Source: Chimonanthus salicifolius
Lineage: Eukaryota > Streptophyta > Magnoliopsida > Laurales > Calycanthaceae
DNA length: 64,000 nucleotides
Direction of reading: 5' to 3'
NCBI GenBank assembly: GCA_013350335.1
Contig: CM023540.1
Span: forward strand, 15,691,828-15,755,827
Shown here: positions 48,101 through 60,800 of the stretch, one piece after another
How the letters are laid out: the number at the start of each line of letters is the position of its first letter
How positions within the stretch are numbered: the first letter of the stretch is position 1
Translations under genes and position numbers: made by a program
The notes under the pieces: model-generated
What the model was told of the DNA's origin: nothing
The model's database searches: none
Seen by the model: only the letters and a program-made list of their open reading frames with translations

Positions 48101-51100
48101 CTAAGATATTAATGACAAATGCATTACTTTTTTGACTCAGTATCAACTAAAAAATGCAATATTATATTAAAAGAAAATGCATCAAATGTAAAAGCACATT
48201 TCATAATGTAAGAGGCTAACAGCAAAATCCTAATATACAAAACCAAATAATAATGTCAAAATTAAAGTAGTCATTCCAACGATTGTATCATCAACCAAAA
48301 AAAATAAAAATAAAGAAATTAAAGTAATCATTCCAACGATTGTATCATCAACTAAAAACATAAAAATAAAAAATAAAGAAAAGGTGCACTTTCATATAAG
48401 AGGGAAACTATGTTTTATTATTTATATATTAACAGCTAAAAGGGAAAAATAAGAAGATGCATTTTTTGTTTATATTTAAACAACTAAAAGGAAATTACGT
48501 ATTACAATTTACAATTTAACACCTGATAGGAAAAAATGGAAAACAAAACTTCTTTATAAGGTGCAAGGTGCAACTAGGTGCAAACCCCCCTTTTGGTGCT
48601 TAGGCGCACCTAGACATGCTTTTGACTACTATGGGTTATTATTATTATTTTTTCTAATGACGCCTTTGACTACTATGTTTCCACCATTACCCATACAAAA
48701 TGCTACAAGTATCTTCCAATTGTTAGATTTGTGATGGAGTGCCTACAGGTTCACATTCCTTAGTAGATTAACAAATTATTTAATCACTGTGATCCCATGG
48801 AGAAGGGTGGCATTGCAAAGCCACAAATTTGAAAGCCAGTGATAACTGTAAAGCATGCCAAGTTGAATGTTTCCGTCAAAGAAAGGTTGTGGTGTTCAAA
48901 ACTCATGGATGTGGTTTCCCTTGTTCCCTTACATGACTTTATGATCAGAGATTAATACTTGACATAATTTTAAGTATATCACACAATTGAAAAGTACGAT
49001 ATATGGATTATATTGGATCACCCATATAACAAGAGGACATGGATGGTCCAGATATTATGAAGTTCATTGAGCATAGTACCCTTTTAATCTAAAGCAATAC
49101 TTTTAGTCATACAAAAAAAATTAATATAATTATATCTTCTATCTTTTTAGATGACTAAAATCAATTATATGTATTTTACATTCTGCATGAGGTTTCTACA
49201 ACCTCTTGAATATTATGAGCCACCGTTTGTCATTAGATGCCTTGTATTGTGTTTTTACAATCTTACAATACTAGTTTCAATACAACTAAATGTATTAAAA
49301 TACACTGAAGAATAAATAGCCACCGGTGTACAAGCACAGACAAACTTACAGTGAAACCATAAACCTAGATTTGTTTCTCATACTTTTGAAAATATCTGTA
49401 GTAGCTGTAGATTCCTCAAATAATAAAAATATCTAGATTACTTAAATACTAAGTTTTATTTTTATTTGAAAATTTTAACCATCTAAGATGAGATCATAAA
49501 TGGATAATTAAAATTGAACCTCCTGTTAATATATTCACTTTTCAGTTTATTGATTTATATTAAATGGTTAAAAACTACAACAGCTTTGTCAAATGAGATA
49601 CTCAACTTGACTACTGTATTTATCTTTTCAGGTTTGGGTCATATTTGTGGCTCTGATCAAGATTTGTTGCCCATGATGAATGGATCTTTGAAATGACTCA
49701 GACTGTTTCTGAATCACATACTGTAAAATGAATTTTTATTGGCAGGTGATACTAAACATGGATTTTTTTTTTTTCTATAATTACAAAATTAAGGAAGAGT
49801 TGCTGACCAAAGATTGAATTTTCAAAAAATTAGAACAACAAATCTTTGTAGTTAACATCTTGGAATTTAAAGTTCGATAAAAATTTCATGGATTTTATAG
49901 ATGCACAAACATGCCATTTTTGTATTTTTATTTTATTTGGGTTTCTAGAATAAATCCTGGAGTGGCCGCATGCAAGTGAAGAGATTCAGTAAGTCACAGA
50001 GGTAGGCTGTTAATGGGTACCCTTCTTAAAGACGAGTTAAATAAATAGATCTAGAATTGGGTCTGTGCATTTGAAGCTTTGAACCCTCTAAATATTTTGG
50101 ACAGGTCTGCATCTAGATCTGTTTATCTGAGTGACCAAAAAAGATCAAATAATAGTATAAAAAAAAGAGAAGGATAAATTCCCGTCATATTCAAATGGAA
50201 ATAAATGAAAATAGAATCTGGATGTGCACAGAGAGTAAAATTTGACCCAGATTCAGGTTCAGTCTCTCCCCCCTTTCCCCACCTCTTCCTTCTCCTCGAT
50301 CATTGTCCATGGTCTGTAACTCCATTAATGTGAACTTGTTCATGGTATTCAGGGCTGTCAATGAACCTGGATTTAAATTGGGCCTGAGAAGTTTATAGTG
50401 CACATAGACATAGGTACAAACGGGTAGGCTTGGAACCATAAATGCAATGAAGACCACCAGAATAAATGGGACCAGTGTGGACTCAAACCTCTCTGGTTTA
50501 GGCCTTCTATGATTAAATGGATTTCAGTGGCTAGGGCTCAGGTTAATGGACCTGGCTTGGACCTAATCTGATGTAGGATAAGGAAGATCCAATGCAAGAT
50601 CCACTTCTATTTTTTTTATTTTCTTTATTTATATTTATTTTATTTAGCAAGATTGAGTAGAATAGGATTGTTATTTTTGTTTGGGATTTTAGTCTCCTAG
50701 TTTTAGTTAGTTTCCTTGTTAGTTTAGGAGTCTAAGATAAGCTTAGAAGTTGTTGTAGGATTGGATGGCCAAGTCGGTGGCCTTCCCAATCGGATCTAGA
50801 GTCTTTTCTATTTTCGACTTAGTGTTTTCCTATACATAAGCTATGTAATGGGTTGAGAAAAATATACACGATGGATTAATAACATTGAATTAAGGCAAAG
50901 CATTTTCCTATCTTCTTCCTTTCTTCTTCTCCTGTCTAGCTAAAAGCATATCTTCTTCTTCCTGCCTAGTTGCAGGCGTGCTCTCGCATCAAAATCCATA
51001 TGTAACTTCTCTACATATCCATGTGGAAGAACGTGAGCTACATTCAAAACTATATAACTAGTGAAACACAAGTAGATGATATCGCCCAAAAATCAGGTAG

Positions 51101-51602
51101 TGTACAAAATAATTGTTCCAACTGCAGAAAAATTCTCAATGGACCACATTCAAAGTGCTTGTGCATCCTACTTGATGATTAGGCCTAACTTTTAGGTCAG
51201 GAATCTACAGGGGGTCACCAAGAGCACCCTCAGTGCAACCCATACAATAGCTAAGGCTTGAATAGGGCACTGAAACAATGGGTTCATCCATTACATACTT
51301 GGGCATGGTGCATGTGCACCACATTAGATAAAAAGTTGTGTAAAAAGAGCGAACAATGTGGCAGTCACCTGGAATAGGAGCTTGCAAGCATATGGCAATT
51401 TCATTGTGGAGACATTATCCCCATTCTTGCATGTAGAACAAAAGCCAGTTTTCAGTTTATGATGGTAGTAGCCTAACAAACCACACTTCCTACAGACCTG
51501 TGACAAGAGAGCAAGAACACAAAAGCCAAGATTTCAGTTTATGATGGTAGTAGCAAACTATACTTCCTACAGACCTGTGATAAGATACAAAGAAAATAAG
51601 AG

Positions 51603-51643
<41 letters not shown>

Positions 51644-54600
51644 ATTTTCTCATTGTGAAAATTGGCCATAACATGTATGTGACTAAAAAAGAATAGTCCT
51701 AGATTAATTGCATACTGAAATTCAAGCCTGCAATATGATGCAACACTATAAAACATATATTGAAATTCGTAACTTCTCCTTTATCATCCAACCAATTTTC
51801 TGCTTTAACTCAGTGACTAATTTTAGATCAGTTCAACTTTAATATAAAAAGACATTACTGATTATTACTTGAGGGGTGTCATGGTTCTTTACATGTATTT
51901 AAAATATTGCATAATTTTTTCTTTTAGGATGAGATGATGGTGATTCATTTCGCAAACATACAACCCAAATGTGAGTCCTTTTGATCAATTTGAACTACTC
52001 AACTTACTCTTCTTTTCCATGATTTCATATTAGGTCCAAGCTTCCTTTGACATGAGTGATCTTGACCATTGGATGATACAACCAATTCTACAAAAGACCC
52101 GTCTGTCTGGGTGTATGGGCCTCATGTAGGTCGCATTCTTTAATGAACTCAAACCATTCAAAATGTATTCCTTTTCTATGGATTCAGAACTAACCTAGAT
52201 CGGAATTCATTAGATGTATCCTAACTTCCTACAGACCTGTGATAAGATAGCAACATAAGAGAAGAATCTCTCTCTGCATGTGCACACGCACGTGTGCAAT
52301 TGTACTCCCACTAAAAAAGAAAAGTTCCTACAGAGAAAGTATGATTTTGTAGGACTTTATCAATTCAGGTATCTAATATGCAAGCCAGTATATCTTAAAA
52401 AATACCTGAGCCTGGAATGGATCACTAGAGATCATCAAGCGCTCAAAGATCAGCATACTTGCTCCATAAGCTATCAAACAATCACGTTCCATTTCCCCCA
52501 ACCGTAATCCTGCAAAATTGTCAAGATAGGAATTATTTGACATGAACATAATCTGGGAAACCTTCATGTTTAACAGTATTAAATACTGAAAATGGCATAA
52601 TTTTGCAGAACCTCCATCACGACTTCTTCCTTCAGTAGGTTGTCTAGTTAGCATCATTCGAGGTCCCCTTGATCGGGCATGCATCTTGTCCAAGACCTGA
52701 AAGATCACATGCAACTCAAAGAATTCCCACAAAAATATAATGAAGGCCGAAGAGTCACCATATTATCACCAAGTCTATTATGAACTCATTTGAATAATCA
52801 ACCCCCCTCAATTAGATCAATTAACTGCAAAGGGAATAACTTGAAACCAGTAAGAGATGGAGAATGTAATGGTAGAGGCAGCAATTGTGATTGAAAGGAA
52901 TACAAGCTGGTAAAGTAAAAGAGAAGAAAAATACCCATTTGTAGACAATCTCATTGACTCCCTTGCATCTCAGATCAATGATTTCCTGACTAAACATAGT
53001 GAGACGAGATTTCATTATGAAACCTAGAAAGGAGATTAGGAATAAGTATTTGGCTTTTTGTGCTTAGGAAAGGGAAAAAACCTGAAATGGCTGGAACGAA
53101 TAAAGCTCAAATGGGTGGAAACCCTTGAATGGGAAACTTCTTGAAAGTAGGATGACATTGGTAAGGAAAACCATTTTCAGTTAGAAGAAATTTATTAAGT
53201 AAAGCATATAGAGAGGATAGGTCAACCTTAACAAGTGTTTGGACCCAAACGAAAACTGATAGTTTGCTAATTGTCATTAAAGAGTGGGGCAGAGAGGAAA
53301 TAAAGTCATGGGTGTAGAATTTAATAATGAGAAAAAGAAAAAGGAGAAGAAAAGGAGAAGATGTAGAGAAGAATTCTTCTTTGTTTTGTATTGAATTATC
53401 TCAACTGACAGATGTTACATGTATTTATAATACAATGGGAGCCAATTATGGTGGTTAAAAAAAGAAAAGAATAAAATAATGATCAATTACAATAAGTCAG
53501 ACAACTAACTAATCTCACTTTCCAAAATAAAGTGCTTCTGGACAATTCTGTCTAGAAATGGGTCCCACTGGTCCAGTGTCTTGACGTGGTCCCACAACAA
53601 TGGGCTAACCCCCTTCATGTCTCTGCAGCAGCAGAAAGTTCCAACAAAATAACCTTTAAGGAGGACAGCAATGACAGGATGGTAATACCGTATTGTAACA
53701 GAGATCTCATACTTTTTTGAGATGACCAATAGAGAAAGTTAGGCTTTCTACAGTCATAAATATGCTGGCACGCCGCCTTAACAGAATTGGATACCTTAGG
53801 TTCAGTGAACGGAGAGCATGTGTCATGAAGTTCAATGTAGACGGAGCAACAAGAGGGAAATTGGGGCTTGCTGGGATGAGGGGGGGTTGCTTAGGAACCA
53901 TGAGGGGACTACATCCTTTGTCTTCAATGAGTCGGTGGGAACTAGAGACTCCAATGAGGTGGATATTTTTAGCATTACGAGAGCTTTGAATATCTGGAAT
54001 ACGTATGGGCAAGGAAAACTCATTATTGAGGGGGATTCGACAAATGCAATCAAGTGGGCAAAGGGTCAAAGACGTCCACCATGGAAACTGATCACTGTGG
54101 TTAGGGAGATTAGGGAATTGGGTTTGGGGATGGATGTATTCTTTGTCAAGATTGACCAAGCAGCGAAAGGAGTGGCAGATTATTTTAGTCGCCAGCCTTT
54201 TTCCTGGTGTTTTCCTTTGTGAGCTTGGAGGAGTTTTTTCGTTTGCACTTATTGTATTTTCTGCTTTTGCCTGTTGTTATTTCCTTTTCCTCTTCTTGTT
54301 AGGGTCTAATTCTTTTAGATCTCTTCTTTTGTTTATTTATGCACTTCTATTTTTAATATAATTTTCTTGGTTACCTCTAAAAAAAGGAACTTGTGCCAGA
54401 TCAGATCAAGAGCTTTTTGAGGGATGATATTTTACTCATTAGAAGCATATCTTCCCAACTCAATGAGTCAACTCAACAACTTGCTTGAATTTGCAACGCA
54501 AAATACTATGTTGCATGGACACTTCGAAATGTGTGACGTATGTATATGGACACATACCCATTATTCCTGGACTATTTTAGTGAGATTTTAACTTTGTTTT

Positions 54601-54825
54601 CTAAGATGAGTAAAATATTGCAACACTTTTCCTCTCATAAAATCTGATTAGAATATTAATATATGTCACGTAAATATTTGGAATAACATTAGCTTTATCT
54701 AAATATAGTGCCGTGTCCTGTGTCCTATTTTTTTGGGAGTTGCCCTGTCTGACACTTCGTACCCGTGTTAGACACTGACACACATACCCATAGCCATGCA
54801 ACTAAAGCAAAATGCCTGGTGAGTC

Positions 54826-54861
<36 letters not shown>

Positions 54862-57800
54862 ATTTCAACATTAGAGCAGGTGTTGAAGTTATCTGCAGAT
54901 TTTTTCTTCTGCTGGGTCTTTTCAACAACGTATACAAATAAGGGAATCTAATAGTGTTTTTAAGTAATTCCATGGAAGGTGTCTCCTTGAGAAACAAATT
55001 GCATAGTTCAACTTTGCTCCAGAAATGTTTTCTCAGGTCATTGTTACATTTATTGGTCACTACACAAGATTCTCATACACATTGCAGTCCTATGTGGGGA
55101 GATGTTTACATTTTTTCACAAGAAAGAATAGGCTTAATGCTTTCAGCAGTGGTTCAATTGGAAGCAGTTGTTTAGTTATCTCATCCTGTCTTTTTTTTTT
55201 TTTTTTGTTCTTTTCTTCTTACTTTTTGAAGTTTTGGTATTTACAACAATCATTAAATAGGAGTTCAAAACCTTATTAACTAAAGGAGACCATTGAGTGT
55301 TACTCTAGTAAGACCATAGTTCCAAAACCTGGTTGACTGAATAGGAACTCCCAGAATCATTTGACCTGGTCATATACTAGGTGGTCATGAACCAGGTCTT
55401 ATACCAGTTTCTAATGAAACCAAACCAAGGCTGGTTTTCTGGTGAACCAGGTCTGGTTGATTTGGGTTAGTCATAGTAATTTTTTTTTACACATTTTATA
55501 GAAAAAAATGTGATGATGAAACATCAATAATACTAATTCTATGGTTATGATACAATCACAAATCACCTCTTGAACCTGCCTAGTACAGCCATTGAGCCTG
55601 TAGTCATCCTGGCCTGGTGACAAATCAGTCCTGGTTTTTGGACCATGACCAGAGAGCAAGTGAATCATATACTTTGCTAGAAAAAGAAAAGTAATAAAAA
55701 ATGATCTTGACTAGAAGCATACAAGCAATGGTTTATTCAATGAAATTAAGGAAGACCCAAGCTTCAAAAATATCCATGCCAATCACAGTAAATGAAATCT
55801 AAAAGTTATACCATGTGCTTCAGCTTCTGGTAATAAATCGGTCCCATAAAAATATATGCTTGGAGGGGAAACCCAGTGATGCCTGCAGAAGCAAGTTAAA
55901 CATTACACATGAACTATATGGTACATGATGGTCACAGCTGTAAAAATGCGGAAATGCAAGTCTTTATCCAATTTGTTCCTTTGCTCCATGTTTCCACTAG
56001 AGATCATGCAATCCCTCCACATATGCACTTATCAACTAGAGATCCAGAATATCACACACCTGAATAGATGAAGTCCTTTCCACTGTAGCTAAACCCATGC
56101 CTCACAAGGGTTTCACTGCAATAAACCAAAGATAAGGTAAGTAAGTAAAACATGCTCAAATAGATGGTTATTCAAGAATGAACTTCAGAATTGAGCACAT
56201 ACCTTATTGCTTCAACTCTATCAGCATGGCCACTTGGTTCCCCAAATGCACTACCGTAATGGAATCTCCCACATGAAACGCCCGCTTTACCACCAAGGAG
56301 CTCTATCATTTTTCCAATTGTCATTCGACTGATAAATAGCACAAAAATATTAATACAGAGAAAATTCTTTATGTTGAATGTCCATCATGACAAGTGAACC
56401 ACATAATTGCATGTGTGTGTCTGTGTGTGAGATTTTAGTTACCTCCACTTTGGGGGTTCTCATGTGAGCATTTTCATTTTTTTCCCCTCGATAAAATTTC
56501 AGTCCTTTTAAAAAATGCAAATAAGTGGTCTGGAATAAAAGTATTCTGTAACCTGAATATATCAACAGCGTGATGCAGAGTCCCAGTCAATAAACCAAGC
56601 TAGTTAAGAATTTTGAAAGTTTTAACATGGCCTGATTTGAGCATCAGGTCACATTTTCAACTACTTCCCAAGCTCATTTAATAAAAGGGCTTCTATGAGC
56701 AATGCCTTGCTTACAAGATCTCGGCTAGGGATCAGCTTAGAGTCCCTTGGCTAGGGTCATTTGTCCCCTTAGGTGTTTTGATTCTTGGGTTTTCTTTTTG
56801 TATATTTGGATGTATATATTACAATGGTCAGGGAGAGCTTTGCCACATGGGACTAAAGTTGCTGCAAGTGTTGGAATTTGTTGACATTTTAATCAATACA
56901 AAACTCAGTATTCAAACCTCCCCACTCTCATCTTTTTTGGTCCTTGTGAATATGTAGTTTATACAGTGATAGGTCTAGTTCTCTTCGTCAACTTGGATAC
57001 TCAGTATTGATTACTTGTACGATAGATTTCTAAGTGAATTGAGATTGTTGATCTCTATGCCCTTTTTAATAAAATTTAGACCATTTCATTCCTCCATATA
57101 CACAATAACCAGTATATGAAATCATGCAAGCTGATCTTGAGCTCAAGCTTGAGCTTGGGTTTGAGTTCAAGTATGAGCTTGCATCTTGCTATAGACAATT
57201 CATTTATTTTTGAACTGAGAACAACTTTAGCCGAACTAAGATCAGTCCATTTCTATTGAAGATGTACATGAACCAAGCTTCAGTTCAATTGGTCCAAGTG
57301 TGAATGAAATTGAGCCACGCTTCAGCTTGACTGTATGGCAGTGGGCTAAGCCCTAAGCAAAGGGAAACTCGCCCCGCTCTTCTCCATGACAACCCTAATG
57401 GTCCCTTCATGCAACTTCCCTATACAAGTCATCATCATAATAGCCACTTTTTCCATCTACCTAGATAACTTTCCCCTACCAAATCATGTTCGAAAATGTG
57501 AAAACTAACAGCCTAAATACAAAACTCAAAAAGTTGAATTAATTAGGTCATTATCATCATTGAAGCCTAGTGAGTATAAAGTGAGCAAGTTAGTAAAAAT
57601 ACTGAATTATAGATTTGTCACATTGTCATACTTGGCTATTCTGAGACAAAGTTAATACATTCGGGTAAGATTATTCAGGTCAGTTTAGAGTTCTCGAACA
57701 ACATCCTATAGATCTTTAGACATTGGCAAGTTATTCAAAGTTTTGGCAATGCAATTCTCTAGTAGAAACAAGAAAGAATCAACCAATTGTTGGTTTGCCA

Positions 57801-60800
57801 TTCTTTATAATCTTTTGGCATCTTTGGGTGGTTCAAGAAGGCTACTATCAATGTATTCTAATCTTTGTTTCCCCCCCTAAAAAGATCTTGATTGGCCTAG
57901 AATGTCGAAGAAAATTATGCTCATTAAAAGGGGTATATGAATAATTTTCCGAGATTTTCAGAAGTTTGATCATCCCACGCAATTTGCAAAAAGAAACAAA
58001 GAATCAAAGGAAGGCGGTAAAGTTCAACAACAATAATAAAGTTCAAAACAATTTCAACATATTTGGTGTATGCCATCGTGTCTAGGGAGACCTCCCCTGA
58101 GGTTGGCACTGAGTTGCCAGAGGTTGTAGCTCCAGTCTTATAGAAGTTTCAGGATGTTTTCCCACTTGACCTGCCGGATGAACTACCTCCTATGAAGGAC
58201 ATTCAACACGCCATTAAGAGAACATATTGCCGCTGTCAAACTGTTTTCTCCATGCCAAACAGCCAGTTTAAGCCCTATTTCTGATGAAAGACCTACATGG
58301 TTGTGGGATTTGGCAAACCTTTGTTTTGAGGGATCCTTACTGCAAATGTGACTTGGTCTGGATTGTTTTATAGCCATTTATATTAGATTCCAAGGACTGC
58401 ATGACTATTTGTGACAAGGTTATATTCTTAATTCGCAATTGTTAATTTGGACCCTAATTTCGGCCATAACATGTTTCATCATAATCTTTGTGTTTCATCA
58501 CACTTGCATTAGTCTCCTAGGGATACTGTTTATTTTGTGTTTGCATCAATTTTAACACTTGGTCTTATTCAATTTAGTGTCCTGCGTCAAAACTACCTTT
58601 CACCTACCTAGGACTACCAGTGGGAGGGAACCCGAGGTCCAAGAAATTTTGGGCTCCGGTGGTGGAAGGACTGAGAGGAGACTGAAGGGTTGGGGCAAGA
58701 AATACTTATCCATCAGGGGTAGAGTCATCCTCATCAAGTCTGTCATCACTAATCTCTCAACTTACTATATGTCCATTTTCCAGATCCCCAAGTGTGTAAC
58801 GGCACAGATTAAGTGATTGTTCAGAACCTTCCTATTGGGGGACAAAATGGACAGGAAAAGGGTGCATTTGGTAAGTTGGCCATAAGTCACCAAACCAACA
58901 GCCAAGGGCGGGCTAGGAATCGTACCCCTGGACATCAAGAATCAAGCCCTACTTTGCAAAATGGAATTGGAGACTTAGGAGAGAAAAGAACACCCTTTGG
59001 TCGAGGGTGCTGGTCGCCAGCTATGGTCATCAAATATTGTAGGATAGACGCTGGGGGAAAATGTGGAAAAAGACAGATCCTAGTTAGTAAAAGCATGGTG
59101 GAGATTAGGTAGGGGAGGAACCCCACCAGGTCGCATCTTCTAAGACAAACTAAGACTGCTGGTGGGAAAAGGGGCAAAACCTGTTTTCAGACAGACTTAT
59201 GGTATGGTGATAGACGTTTGAAAGACGTCTATTCTACACAATACAAGATAGCCAGAGATAAACAAATCATAGTGAAGGATTGCTATGTAGAAAGCTACAG
59301 TATGATCTCGTGGCAATTGGAACTTAGTAGGAACTTGAGGGCATTTGAACAAAATAGCCTTGAGGAACTAAAAGTGATGCAAAAGGAATTCCCACAATCC
59401 ATTGCAGAGTGGGGCGAAACAGTTTGGGCAAGAGATTCCTCTGGAGCCTTTTCAGTCAAGGCGTTGATTCAAGTTGGCCTAAAACCAACAGAATGAGGAG
59501 TATCCGACATCAAACCTAGGTGGATCTTTAAATACTTGGATTAGGGCATGTAACATGGTTCGGGGAATGACCTTGGACAACTAGAAATAGACACAGATAC
59601 TTGGTTTTTGATAGGGTAGGATGGAAACATAGGACAACAGGCAAACACCACCTATCTGTGGGTGTGTGAGAATTTCTTGTGTACATCCCAAAGTACAACA
59701 TAAATGTGTACTTTTTCCGTTTGAATTTCACAAGGATACTTCTAGTGTGGCAGCAATCTTGGATTTATCACTCGTACAATTTTGCACTTTAATATTTAAC
59801 GAATTTTTTTAGTCACCTTTCAAAAAATATTAAAATCACCAATAAGATGAGCATGCAGCTATTTACAAGATAATGGAATATACAACACCGTGGTAATTTA
59901 CATTAAGTCCATTTTCAAACATATAGCAATGTTCCTGAGAACAAGAACCTAAATGGACATTAACTGGTGCAAAAACCTACATCTTGATTCTCGAAGCAGG
60001 CTTAGAACCACTACACATAAGAACCACTACACATAACCCAATTTCTCCAGCTTCTAAACTACTTACCTTCTCAAAATTGAATATCAATGAAAGAACAGAA
60101 TTTTGTCATGCTGAAAATAATAATAATAGTAATAAGAATAAGTATACATTTACCTTGGAAATCCATGAGGGTTCATGATTAAATCGGGGCATATGCCACG
60201 TTCAGAAAATGGAAAGTCTTCCTGCTGAACAATGGTGCCACAAACACCTTTTTGCCCATGTCTGCTGCTAAATTTGTCGCCCACCTGAGAGCACGAACTA
60301 TTACCCATGAGATAAACTAAAATGATACTTCATGTTGCGAGGCTATGTTCAGGATAAGCTGCAGTAGATCAATCTATTGATCAGGTATGAAAATGAGACC
60401 TGGCCTAGCCTGTTTATTAAGCCCAGATATGACCATAAAAATGGAAAAGTCTGGGCCTGGGTGCAGGCCAAATCTCAGAAAAAGTTCTTCTAGACCAGGA
60501 ACAGAGGCCTAGTTTACTTCTGCGTCCTAAAATTATCCTCTGGTCCTGACGAAGTGCCAAAAATTTAGACCTAAGCTGGTTATGGAATGCTTTCCCCAGA
60601 CGACTGATAAGATATGCCAGCTCATTGCTAGTGAAAGTTTTTTTCTTTCTGAAAATAGAAAAGAACCAATAAGTGTATATGGGAAATTTACCTCTGGTCT
60701 ACGCGTATGACGTATTATAAATTTGATGCACAAATTATTGTCCTTATCTGTAAAGAGTGTTACTCTATCTACAACAGCTGTCTCTCCTTGAGGACCTTTG

